Shown: positions 1-6,239 of the stretch, piece by piece
Layout: every line of letters starts with the position of its first letter
Numbering within the stretch: the first letter of the stretch is position 1
Assembly: GCA_023458055.1 (NCBI GenBank)
Contig: JAEXAW010000098.1
Span: 1 to 11,607 of the forward strand
Direction of reading: 5' to 3'
Length of the DNA: 11,607 nt
Origin: Pseudomonadota bacterium
GTDB lineage: Bacteria > Pseudomonadota > Alphaproteobacteria > Sphingomonadales > Sphingomonadaceae
Translations under genes and position numbers: made by a program
Notes under the pieces: model-generated
What the model was told of the DNA's origin: nothing
What the model saw: the letters and a program-made list of their open reading frames with translations, nothing else
Databases searched by the model: none

Positions 1-230
1 CTCCCCGTGGCGCCGCATTGGGGTGGGGGCCCGCCGCCGCTGGGGGTGGTGGAGGGGCCGCGAGGCGACAGCCGAGCGGGCAGCCTATCCGCACAAACTT
101 TCGCTCGAGACGAGTATGTCAACCACCGCATCGCTGTGTAAACCATTCCGCCTGCTCGTCGCAGGCGACCCCTCCGTCAGTTGCTGACGCAACTGCCACC
201 TCCCCATTTGCTTCGCAAACAGGGAGGGGC
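1..230 (+). repeat. Family A long palindromic repeat, copy A1 (cut by window start)
   Basis: Left half begins at the window edge with a hairpin tip (CTCCCCGT...ATTGGGGTGGGGG) and continues through the block GGTGGTGGAGGGG and GAGCGGGCAGCCTATCCGC. The right half starts near 138 with GTAAACCATTCCG and ends with ACCCCTCCGTCA, a hairpin (GTTGC/GCAAC), CCACCTCCCC, a second hairpin (TTTGC/GCAAA) and AGGGAGG. The two halves are imperfect inverted copies of each other. The same element recurs at least five more times in whole or half form. No gene is seen here. Confidence 0.85.
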
Positions 231-247
231 TTTTTGTCGGGCCAAGT

Positions 248-350
248 TCCTCCCCGTGCCGCAGGCATGGGGAGGGGGACCGCCAAGCGTAGCTTGGTGG
301 TGGAGGGGTCGCAAGGCGATAGCCGAGCGGGCGGCCTATCCGCCCGCAAT
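248..350 (+). repeat. Family A left half-element
   Basis: A second copy of the left half of family A starts 18 bases after the right half of the first copy, joined by a linker (TTTTTGTCGGGCCAAGT). It contains the hairpin tip TCCTCCCCGTGCCGCAGGC / ATGGGGAGG, then ACCGCC-AAGCGTAGCTT-GGTGGTGG, in which AAGC and GCTT pair. It fades after CGGCCTATCCGC and has no matching right half; it runs instead into a B half-element. No coding function is supported. Confidence 0.8.
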
Positions 351-391
351 TCCCTCCGGGGTACAGGCCCACAACGTCTGCGCTCGCCCAC

Positions 392-443
392 ACCCACCCC
401 GAAGCCGCCAACGCGCCTTCGACCCTCCCTTGCGAGGGAAGGT
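392..443 (+). repeat. Family B right half-element upstream of terminase
   Basis: It starts with ACCCACCCC, then a hairpin (GAAGCCG...CGCGCCTTC), then GACCCTCCCTTGCGAGGGAAGGT. This matches the right half of the full B elements elsewhere in the window, so only half of an element is present. It ends 47 bases before the terminase start chosen here and could influence transcription into that gene, but this is inference. Confidence 0.75.
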
Positions 444-490
444 GGATCCACCCACCTCCCCCATCCGCCCCCCAACAGAAAGCCCCCGTT

Positions 491-1930
491 ATGCCGCTTC
501 TTCCCCATGATCCCCGCCCCTCCTTTTTCGATGGCGAAGCGGATCGCGGCGTCGAGAATATGGGCAGCTATGCGCTCCGGATGGATAATCGCCTCGCCGA
601 CTATCTGATCGACAAATGGGCGCTCACTGCGCGGCCGGCGCAGCGGCCCCTGCGGGGTGGGTGGGATGTGTGGGTGATGCTGGCGGGGCGCGGCTTTGGC
701 AAGACGCGCGCGGGTGCGCAGTGGATCGCCGATCTGGTTCATCCGGCCACCCGGCGCGGACCAAAATCGCACCTTCGCATCGCGCTCGTCGCGGCGAGCC
801 TCCATGAAGCGCGCAGCATCATGGTCGAGGGCGAAAGCGGCATCCTCTCGCTCTACCCTTCCGACGCGGCCGGAACGCCGCATCCCGGCCGCCCGCGCTG
901 GGAGCCTTCGCGCCGCCAGCTTACCTGGCCCAATGGCGCGCGCGCCTTCATCTATGGCGCGGCGGAGGCGAACAGCTTGCGCGGGCCGCAACATCATTTT
1001 GCCTGGTGCGACGAGATTGCCAAATGGGACAATGGCGATGAGGCGTGGATGAATTTGCGCATGGGGCTGCGGCTTGGCAAGCGCCCCAGGGTGCTCGCGA
1101 CGACGACGCCGCGCCACTGTGCGCTTGTCACCGATCTGGTTAGGAAGGCCGACGCCAACACCAAGATTTTCGTCTCGCGCGGACGTATGGATGATAATAA
1201 GAGCGTGCTTCCCGCCGCCTATCGCGAGGGGCTGGAGGAAGAATATGGCGGCAGCTGGAAGGGGCGGCAGGAGCTTGACGGCGAGCTGTTCGACGGCGCG
1301 CCGGATGCTCTGTGGACGCGCACAATATTGGAGGCGGCGCGGGCGCGACACCGGCCTCACCTGCCGCGTCACCGCGTGGTTATCGGGGTTGACCCATCGG
1401 CGAGCCGGGGCGGCGATGCGTGCGGGATCATCGTCGCTGCGCTCACCGATCCGCTTGAGGACGGGGCCGGCACAAGGCGCAACGGCACGACGCGCAATCC
1501 GCGCAAGGGCGTGATCATCCTCGCCGATTGCACCATCGAGGGTGCCTCGCCCGATGTGTGGGCGAATGCGGTGGCGGATGCGGCGGAGCGCTGGAACGCC
1601 GACCTCGTCATTGCAGAAAGTAACCAGGGTGGTGAAATGGTCAAGGCGGTGTTGCAAGCCTCCGAGCATAGCCTGCCGGTTCGGCTGCTCCATGCGAGCC
1701 GTGGTAAGGCCGCGCGCGCCGAGCCGGTCGCGATCTGGTATGAACAAGGCCGGGTGTGCCACGCGGCGTCCTTTCCCGCGCTCGAAGATCAACTGTGCGG
1801 CCTCAGCCCCGACGGCAGCTACCACGGCCCCGGTCGCTCGCCGGATAGGGCCGATGCGCTGGTCTATGCGGTGTCGACCTTGCTCGGGAACGGCGGCGGC
1901 GATAGCGGGCCGCGGGTGTTGATGGTGTGA
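491..1930 (+). CDS. Phage/GTA terminase large subunit (DNA packaging ATPase-nuclease)
   Basis: This is the motor that cuts concatemeric or chromosomal DNA and pumps it through the portal into the empty head. In the 479-residue protein the ATPase half shows a Walker A loop (LAGRGFGKT, K71), a Walker B segment (HFAWCDE, D174-E175) and a coupling motif ATTTP (203-207). The RNase H-like nuclease half carries acidic residues D301 (IGVDPS), E376 (VIAESNQGG) and D452/D455 (SPDRADA). The pattern GRGFGKTRAGAQW, with NQGG in the nuclease, resembles Rhodobacter GTA g2 and related phage terminases. The start is uncertain: the ATG at 491 has only a weak AGAAAG upstream, and M24 (560) and M31 (581) are in frame. 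A basic, low-complexity insertion lies near 322-340. Half-repeats lie upstream and a repeat-filled gap follows. Function is well supported; whether the element is a GTA or a prophage is inference. Confidence 0.95.
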   Translation: MPLLPHDPRPSFFDGEADRGVENMGSYALRMDNRLADYLIDKWALTARPAQRPLRGGWDVWVMLAGRGFGKTRAGAQWIADLVHPATRRGPKSHLRIALVAASLHEARSIMVEGESGILSLYPSDAAGTPHPGRPRWEPSRRQLTWPNGARAFIYGAAEANSLRGPQHHFAWCDEIAKWDNGDEAWMNLRMGLRLGKRPRVLATTTPRHCALVTDLVRKADANTKIFVSRGRMDDNKSVLPAAYREGLEEEYGGSWKGRQELDGELFDGAPDALWTRTILEAARARHRPHLPRHRVVIGVDPSASRGGDACGIIVAALTDPLEDGAGTRRNGTTRNPRKGVIILADCTIEGASPDVWANAVADAAERWNADLVIAESNQGGEMVKAVLQASEHSLPVRLLHASRGKAARAEPVAIWYEQGRVCHAASFPALEDQLCGLSPDGSYHGPGRSPDRADALVYAVSTLLGNGGGDSGPRVLMV

Positions 1931-1954
1931 GGGGTGGTTCAGCGAAGGGGCCGG

Positions 1955-2048
1955 CGTAAACCATTCCGTCCGCTGGTCGCGGACGACCCCTCCGTCAGTT
2001 GCTGACGCAACTGCCACCTCCCCATTTGCTGCGCAAACAGGGAGGAGC
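1955..2048 (+). repeat. Family A right half-element
   Basis: It starts with GTAAACCATTCCGTCCGC about 25 bases after the terminase stop and ends with CCACCTCCCC, a TTTGC/GCAAA hairpin and AGGGAGGAGC. It lacks its own left half. It is joined by TTTTTGTTGCGCCCGG to the next, complete A element, in the same right-linker-left order seen near 230 and 8540. Confidence 0.85.
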
Positions 2049-2066
2049 ATTTTTGTTGCGCCCGGT

Positions 2067-2310
2067 TCCTCCCTGTTGCCGCAGGCAATGGGGAGGGGGA
2101 CCGCCAGCCGCAGGCTGGGGGTGGAGGGGTCGCGAGGCGTTAGCCGAGCGGGCGGCCTCTCCCGCGCAAAACCACCGCTGGGCGGGTGCAGGCCGACCAC
2201 CTGCATGGTGGCGTAAACCATTGCGTCCGCTAACCGCAGGCGACCCCTCCGTCACGTTCCTTGCGGAGCGTGCCACCTCCCCATTCGCCTGACGGCGAAC
2301 AGGGAGGAGC
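2067..2310 (+). repeat. Family A long palindromic repeat, complete copy A2
   Basis: A complete element running from TCCTCCCTGTT to AACAGGGAGGAGC. Hairpins in order: tip (TTGCC..GGCAA), AGCC/GGCT between ACCGCC and GGGGGTGG, a central GGTGCAGG...CCACCTGC stem, ACGTTC...GAGCGT between CCGTC and GCCACC, and a final TTCGCC/GGCGAA tip. Flanking words are fixed while the stems differ from other copies but still pair. It is followed after 11 bases by B1. Confidence 0.85.
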
Positions 2311-2321
2311 TTTCCGCTTTC

Positions 2322-2461
2322 ACCCTCCCTCGCAAGGGAGGGTCGAAAATCGAAGATTTTCGGGGTGGGTAAAGCGTTGGCGGCCAGACTCATCCTTATC
2401 CCAAACCCGGACCCACCCCAAAAAACGTGCCGTTTTTTGACCCTCCCTGGTGAGGGAGGGT
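2322..2461 (+). repeat. Family B palindromic repeat, copy B1
   Basis: Structure: ACCCTCCCTCGCAAGGGAGGGT hairpin, GAAAATC/GATTTTC hairpin, GGGGTGGGT, a roughly 40-base spacer, ACCCACCCC, AAAAAACG/CGTTTTTT hairpin, and a second CCCTCCC/GGGAGGG hairpin. The left and right halves are inverted copies. The element lies between the convergent terminase and membrane-protein genes. The A/T-rich hairpin at 2420-2438 could stop transcription from either side (inference). From 2462 to 2551 there is only degenerate repeat-like sequence (AAAAGGGAGGGTG near 2496). Confidence 0.85.
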
Positions 2462-2551
2462 GAGCCGCTGCGCTTTTCTGCAACCCCGCGCTCGAAAAGG
2501 GAGGGTGCGGGTGGAAGGCCCCCCTAAATCACCTAACCCTCGCGAGCCGCC

Positions 2552-2989
2552 TTAAACCAACCACCCCTCGCGTGCGGCGCCTTTGGCGTAGCGCCAGAAG
2601 GCTATCCCTAGCGCGACGATAATCACCGGCATGATCAGCCCGCGCACGCCGCCGAGCAGTTCAAACCCCGGCAGCATGAAATAGCCCAAACCCATATGCG
2701 CGGCGGCGGCGAGCCACGAGATGAGCAGCAGCCACACGGATAATTGCTTGCGGAACAGGAGCAGCAACGCGCCCGCAAGCCCGCCCCAGGTCGCGATGGC
2801 GAACAGCGCATAAAGCCAGGATGGCGTGAGTTTCATATAGTCCTGCTGCCCCTGCGGCAGGCTCGCAATCGCCTCGGGGCTCATGGTAACGTGCATGAGA
2901 TAGGAAAGGCACCCGAACGCCATCCACACCACCGCCATGATCGCGATGACCCGGAAACTCCCCGGCAGCGGTCGTCGGAATTGCGACAT
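2552..2989 (-). CDS. Small four-helix integral membrane protein, unknown function
   Basis: With the start taken at 2989 the protein has 145 residues. That ATG begins MSQFRRPLPGSF and is preceded by AAGGG at a reasonable distance; an upstream in-frame ATG at 3037 would add 16 residues with no better support. Four hydrophobic segments are visible, near 12-33, 57-79, 83-105 and 113-133, joined by short loops, and the tail is positively charged (RYAKGAAREGW). The layout, with the phrase YLMHVTMSPEAIASLP after the first helix, resembles a family of about 150-residue sphingomonad proteins often labelled 'sugar transporter' without evidence of transport. It is not a recognisable phage structural protein. 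It lies on the opposite strand between terminase and portal, with repeats on both sides, so it is probably a later insertion or a cargo gene. Family recognition is moderate and the function is unknown. Confidence 0.8.
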   Translation of the reverse strand: MSQFRRPLPGSFRVIAIMAVVWMAFGCLSYLMHVTMSPEAIASLPQGQQDYMKLTPSWLYALFAIATWGGLAGALLLLFRKQLSVWLLLISWLAAAAHMGLGYFMLPGFELLGGVRGLIMPVIIVALGIAFWRYAKGAAREGWLV

Positions 2990-3104
2990 GGTTGCGGCCC
3001 TTGCTCTATGGATGTGCTTTGGTTTCAGGTGAAACATGCCTGTTCAGGCGCGGAAAGGCAAGAGTGGGAAGGGTTTGGTGGTCTGGGCGAATGTCGGTCA
3101 ATCA

Positions 3105-3180
3105 CGCATCTTACATAAATATAACCTAATTGGTAAAAACAACTTGACAGCGTCACGCTACTATGGCACAAAACAGGAAC
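3105..3180. promoter_or_regulatory. AT-rich island with promoter-like and operator-like words
   Basis: In the divergent gap between the membrane-protein gene and the portal there is a short AT-rich stretch (ACATAAATATAACCTAATTGG) unlike the GC-rich surroundings. It is followed by AACTTGACAGCGTCACGC, which holds a TTGACA -35-like word and a TGAC-AGC-GTCA inverted repeat of the kind bound by TetR-type repressors. On the minus strand TATATT could be a -10 for the membrane gene. No -10 at proper spacing follows TTGACA on the plus strand. It may be a live promoter or the leftover front of a deleted gene. Confidence 0.35.
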
Positions 3181-3230
3181 AGTGAAGAATTGCGAGTCGC
3201 CGACAGGCGGTGCCCCGGGGTTCTCGGGGT

Positions 3231-3456
3231 TACGGAGCAATGGGAAGGGGTACCGCCAGGCGTAGCTTGGTGGTGGAGGCGCGAGGTGAAGCCGGGCGGG
3301 CGGCCTATCCGCGCAAAGCGACCGCTGGGCGGGTGCAGGCCGACCACCCGCATCGCAGCGTAAACCATTCCGTCCGCTAGTCGCGGACGACCCCTCCGTC
3401 ACGCACCTACGGTGCGCGCCACCTCCCCATCGCTCTCACGAGCGACAGGGAGGAGC
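3231..3456 (+). repeat. Family A long palindromic repeat, copy A3 (diverged left tip)
   Basis: It runs from a degenerate left tip (ACGGAGCAATGGGAAGGGG) through ACCGCC-AGGCGTAGCTT-GGTGGTGGAGG and CGGGCGGCCTATCCGCGC to the right half (GTAAACCATTCCGTCCGC ... CACCTCCCC, ATCGCTC/GAGCGA tip, CAGGGAGGAGC). The arm between CCGTC and GCCACC is ACGCACC/GGTGCGC, different from other copies but still paired. B2 follows 10 bases later. Confidence 0.8.
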
Positions 3457-3466
3457 TATGCGTCAT

Positions 3467-3616
3467 ACCCTCCCTCGCAAGGGAGGGTCGAAGGCGCGTT
3501 AGCCGCTTCGGGGGTGGGTAAAACCTCCCCGTCGCGCGCTTCCTCATACCCACCCCAAAAGGCGACCCACCCCCAAAAGGCGTGCCGCCTTTTGACCCTC
3601 CCTGGCGAGGGAGGGT
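3467..3616 (+). repeat. Family B palindromic repeat, copy B2, with internal duplication
   Basis: A full B element with left arms CCCTCCC/GGGAGGG and GAAGGCG...CGCTTC. In the right half the segment ACCCACCCCAAAAGGCG occurs twice in tandem (3548-3564 and 3565-3582), so one strand of the hairpin is duplicated. It ends 130 bases before the portal start. Confidence 0.85.
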
Positions 3617-3633
3617 GAGGGGCGTGCGCGCAA

Positions 3634-3675
3634 CTGGCCTTGGTTTGGGGATCGGAGGCCAGGTCAATCCGATCC
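3634..3675 (+). promoter_or_regulatory. Two overlapping, mutually exclusive stems in the portal leader
   Basis: CTGGCCT (3634-3640) can pair with AGGCCAG (3656-3662), and GGATCGGA (3649-3656) can pair perfectly with TCCGATCC (3668-3675). The right arm of one and the left arm of the other share base 3656, and the two stems interleave, so both cannot form as a simple nested fold. They sit about 70-110 bases before the portal ATG, outside the repeats. This could be an alternative-fold leader, a dyad operator or chance. Confidence 0.3.
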
Positions 3676-3730
3676 AACATCGCGGCAACCCAACTCCGCC
3701 CGCCCGACCCGGCGCGTCAATTTTAACCAC

Positions 3731-3737
3731 AAAGGAA
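3731..3737 (+). promoter_or_regulatory. Ribosome binding site deciding the portal start
   Basis: AAAGGAA lies 9-10 bases before the ATG at 3747. The open frame extends upstream to 3582 but that part is B2 repeat and leader, so this site fixes the start. Confidence 0.7.
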
Positions 3738-3746
3738 ACCAGCCTC

Positions 3747-4949
3747 ATGCCCTCATTCCGGATCGAATTTTTGCGCGGCCTTGGAGCGGCGCTCACCGGC
3801 ACCAAGGCGGGCGCGGATATGCGGCGGCCGGTGCAGGCGCGGGGGAGTGCAGGCGGGTTTCCGCTCGCCCTTGCTCATGCCGGGGCGGACGAGGTGCCGC
3901 TCTCTTATGAAGCGCAAATCCGCACGTTGTTCGCCAAAAATGCGGTGGCGCAGGCCGCGCTCCGGCTTGTCACCGATGCGGTGGGCGAGGTCGCGATCAA
4001 CGCCAGCGACCCCCGCGTCGCCGCGCTCATCGCTGCGCCGTCGGCGGGGCAGAATTTGATGGAAACGCTGACCGGCCATTTGCTGCTCCACGGCAATGCC
4101 TATGTACAGCTGGTCGAAGATGGCGCAGGCGGGATTGCGGAACTTTATGCGCTGCGCCCCGAACGGGTGACGGTCGAGGTGGGCGCGGACGGTTGGCCTG
4201 CTGCCTATATTTACCGCATTGGTTCGTCGGTGACGCGGCTGGTGCCTTATGACACGGCGGGTCTTGCGAGCATCATCCACATCAAGGCGATGCACCCGGC
4301 GGATGATCATTATGGGCTTGGCTGTCTCAACGCCGCGGCGGGCGCGATGGCGATCCACAATGCCGCCGCGCGCTGGAACAAGGCGCTGCTCGATAATGCC
4401 GCGCGGCCCTCGGGTGCCTTGGTGCATGATGGCGGCGAACAGGGGATCAGCCTTACGCTAGACCAGTATGAACGGCTGAAGTCCGAACTTGCCATGCATT
4501 ATGCGGGCCCTGGCAATGCCGGGCGGCCGCTCCTTCTTGACGGTAATTTGAAATGGCAGGCGATGAGCATGACGCCCGCCGACATGGATTTTGTCGCGCT
4601 GAAGGATGCCGCCGCGCGCGAAATTGCGATGGCGTTCGGCGTGCCGCCGATGCTGCTCGGGCTGCCAGGCGATGCGACCTACGCCAATTATCGCGAGGCC
4701 AATCGCGCGCTGTGGCGCAACCGGGTGGTGCCGCTGGCGGGGCGTATCTTAACCGGATTGGCACATGGGCTGGCCGGATGGTTTGGGGATAGCGAGGCGG
4801 ATGCAGAAGAAGCAATGCCCTTACGCCTCTCGGTCGATCTCGACGGCCTCCCCGCGCTGGCCGAGGACCGCGAACGGCTCTGGTCCCAAGTCGGCGCCGC
4901 CGATTTCCTGACGCCCGAGGACAAGCGCGCGATGTTGGGGATTGGGTGA
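3747..4949 (+). CDS. HK97-family phage portal protein
   Basis: The portal is the dodecameric ring at one head vertex through which terminase pumps DNA and to which the connector attaches. The 400-residue protein shows the family's landmarks in order: an N-terminal start MPSFRIEFLRG, a conserved LLLHGNAYVQLV stretch (112-123), ELYALRPERV (132-141), the wing and clip region around 200-250, a LLLDGNLKW turn (262-270), and the signature FGVPPMLLGLPGDATYANY followed by EANRALWRNRVVPL (297-330). The length is normal for GTA g3 and HK97 portals. The C-terminus (ADFLTPEDKRAMLGIG) is typical of an intact end. The start at 3747 is preferred over 3582 because of AAAGGA upstream. A repeat block separates it from the next head gene, unlike the tight spacing expected in a head operon. 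Confidence 0.95.
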   Translation: MPSFRIEFLRGLGAALTGTKAGADMRRPVQARGSAGGFPLALAHAGADEVPLSYEAQIRTLFAKNAVAQAALRLVTDAVGEVAINASDPRVAALIAAPSAGQNLMETLTGHLLLHGNAYVQLVEDGAGGIAELYALRPERVTVEVGADGWPAAYIYRIGSSVTRLVPYDTAGLASIIHIKAMHPADDHYGLGCLNAAAGAMAIHNAAARWNKALLDNAARPSGALVHDGGEQGISLTLDQYERLKSELAMHYAGPGNAGRPLLLDGNLKWQAMSMTPADMDFVALKDAAAREIAMAFGVPPMLLGLPGDATYANYREANRALWRNRVVPLAGRILTGLAHGLAGWFGDSEADAEEAMPLRLSVDLDGLPALAEDRERLWSQVGAADFLTPEDKRAMLGIG

Positions 4950-4960
4950 ATGATCCCTCC

Positions 4961-4982
4961 ACCCTCCCTCGTGAGGGAGGGT
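4961..4982 (+). repeat. Solo family B hairpin after the portal gene
   Basis: ACCCTCCCTCGTGAGGGAGGGT is one perfect hairpin arm of a B element without the rest. It starts 11 bases after the portal stop. A strong GC stem in this place could weaken transcription into downstream genes, but there is no U-run. Confidence 0.7.
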
Positions 4983-4999
4983 GGGGGTCGGCGCCAAAA

Positions 5000-5242
5000 T
5001 CCTCCCTGTTTGCGGAGCGAATGGGGAGGGGGACCGCCAGCCGCAGGCTGGTGGTGGAGGGGTCGCGAGGCGTGAGCCGAGCGGGCGGCCTATCCGCGCA
5101 AAGCCACCGGTAGCGGGATGCAGGCCGACCACCTGCATCGCAGCGTAAACCATTCCGTCCGCTAGTCGCGGACGAGCCCTCCGTCACGCTCCTTGCGGAG
5201 CGCGCCACCTCCCCATTCGCCTGACGGCGAACAGGGAGGAGC
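5000..5242 (+). repeat. Family A long palindromic repeat, complete copy A4
   Basis: A complete element from TCCTCCCTGTTTGCGGAGCG to AACAGGGAGGAGC. The central stem GATGCAGG / CCTGCATC is a perfect 8-bp pair. Other arms: AGCC/GGCT, GCTCC/GGAGC, TTCGCC/GGCGAA. It is followed after 11 bases by B3 with the junction TTTCCCCTTTC, nearly the same as between A2 and B1. Confidence 0.85.
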
Positions 5243-5253
5243 TTTCCCCTTTC

Positions 5254-5381
5254 ACCCTGCCTTCTAGGGAGGGTCGAAGGCGCGTTAGCGGCTTCGGAGT
5301 GGGTAAAATCTCACGGTCGTGTGCGTCCCTATACCCACCCCAAAAGACTGCGTCTTTTGACCCTCCCTGAAAAGGGAGGGT
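5254..5381 (+). repeat. Family B palindromic repeat, copy B3 (diverged left arm)
   Basis: The left hairpin is changed (ACCCTGCCTTCTAGGGAGGGT). Then come GAAGGCGCG...GGCTTC, GTGGGT, a spacer, ACCCACCCC, AAAAGAC/GTCTTTT and CCCTCCC/GGGAGGG. Another degenerate arm (TTCCCTCGCGGGGGAGGGTGG, near 5408-5427) follows just before the ribosome binding site of the next gene. Confidence 0.8.
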
Positions 5382-5442
5382 GAGAGCGGTCGTGCACTCT
5401 CTGCTCTTCCCTCGCGGGGGAGGGTGGAATTGCCCCCTAACC

Positions 5443-5450
5443 AAAAAGGA
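5443..5450 (+). promoter_or_regulatory. Ribosome binding site deciding the start of the DUF6127-like gene
   Basis: AAAAAGGA lies 6 bases before ATGATG at 5457. The frame is open back to an ATG at 5424, but that stretch overlaps a repeat arm and the ribosome binding site itself, so 5457 is chosen. Confidence 0.7.
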
Positions 5451-5456
5451 ACCCCC

Positions 5457-5795
5457 ATGATGATTGGTGAAGAACTACTCCCGCGCCTCGTTGAAGAGGC
5501 GCAAGGGCGCGGGGGCGATATGGTCGCGATCCGCGCGATGATCGAGGAGGCGAGCGATATGGGCGCGTTGAAAGCGCTGCGCACGCTCGGGCTCGAAGAT
5601 GAAGCCGCGCGGCGCGATATGGACGAATTGCGCGAATTGCTGCGCGCTTGGCGCGATGCCAAATCGGGCGCGATCAAGGCAGTGATCCACTGGGTGCTGC
5701 GGCTGATCGTGGCGCTCGCGCTGATCGGACTTGCGGCCAAGGTCGGCATCACCGGCGAAGGCGCGGCGGGCGGAATCAAGGATTTGTTGCCGTGA
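5457..5795 (+). CDS. DUF6127-like small membrane-anchored protein (g3.5 position of GTA cluster)
   Basis: The 112-residue protein has an acidic and helical N-terminal two thirds (1-70) with MIEEASDMGALKALRTLGL and DMDELRELLRAWRDAK, then a single hydrophobic helix near 77-97 (HWVLRLIVALALIGLAAKVG) and a short glycine-rich tail. This layout resembles the DUF6127 family, which I recall from sphingomonads between the portal and protease genes of GTA-like clusters, where RcGTA has g3.5 of unknown role. Its stop overlaps the GTG start of the prohead protease by four bases (GTGA), so the two are translationally coupled. A role in head assembly or in attaching the process to the inner membrane is only a guess. 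The family name is given from memory with moderate confidence. Confidence 0.85.
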   Translation: MMIGEELLPRLVEEAQGRGGDMVAIRAMIEEASDMGALKALRTLGLEDEAARRDMDELRELLRAWRDAKSGAIKAVIHWVLRLIVALALIGLAAKVGITGEGAAGGIKDLLP

Positions 5796-6223
5796 GCGGT
5801 GCGGCGTTGACGCCCACCCCAACCCGTTTTGCCGGTTACGCCGCTGTGTTTAACACCGTCGATCGCGGCGGCGATGTGGTGCGGCCCGGCGCGTTTGCGC
5901 GTAGCCTCGCCGAAGGGGCGCGCGTGCCGCTTCTTTATGGCCACAACCCGCTGCGGCGGATCGGCGAGATTGAACTGATCGGCGAGGATAGCCGCGGGCT
6001 GCGCGTTGTCGCGCGGCTGCATGACTGGACCCCGGCCGCGCGCGGGGCCGCCGCACTGGTGCGCGAAGGCACGCTCACCGGCCTCAGCTTCGGCTACCGC
6101 GTGCGCGGGCAAGAGGCGGGCCAAGGCCGCGCCGCCCGGACCTTGACCGAGCTCGAACTGATCGAGGTCAGCCTGGTGCCCACCCCGATGCAACCTAAGG
6201 CAAGGGTGCATATGGTGGGGTGA
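5792..6223 (+). CDS. HK97-type prohead protease (peptidase U35 family)
   Basis: This serine protease cleaves the N-terminal scaffold domain of the capsid protein and itself during head maturation. The start is the GTG at 5792, overlapping the previous stop as GTGA; earlier codons in this frame lie inside the upstream gene. In the 143-residue product the fold is recognisable: FAGYAAVFNTVDRGGDVVRPGAF (13-35), the catalytic histidine H51 in LLYGHNPLRRIGE, the serine S99 in LTGLSFGY, and acidic residues E122/E125 in LTELELIEVSLVPTPM, which ends the core. The length is short but usual for GTA-type proteases without a C-terminal tail. All expected catalytic residues are present, so the enzyme looks functional. 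A B repeat begins 17 bases after the stop. Confidence 0.93.
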   Translation: MSGAALTPTPTRFAGYAAVFNTVDRGGDVVRPGAFARSLAEGARVPLLYGHNPLRRIGEIELIGEDSRGLRVVARLHDWTPAARGAAALVREGTLTGLSFGYRVRGQEAGQGRAARTLTELELIEVSLVPTPMQPKARVHMVG

Positions 6224-6239
6224 GTTTTGCGCGACGCCC

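Noticed and set aside
1..490. CRISPR array
   Set aside because: Repeats are long, palindromic and irregularly spaced, without uniform short spacers or cas genes.
119..2221. 700-codon open frame on the minus strand, opposite to terminase
   Set aside because: It runs through two repeat blocks and the complement of the terminase gene, is rich in Arg, Ala and Pro without any motif, and is a known effect of GC-rich codon use on the opposite strand.
3163..3363. Small plus-strand frame starting at ATGGCACAAAAC, perhaps a regulator remnant
   Set aside because: After about 25 codons it is entirely family A repeat, and no helix-turn-helix is visible.
3582..3746. In-frame upstream extension of the portal gene (55 more codons)
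   Set aside because: The stretch is B2 repeat and leader; a good ribosome binding site precedes the ATG at 3747 and the portal N-terminus there is normal.
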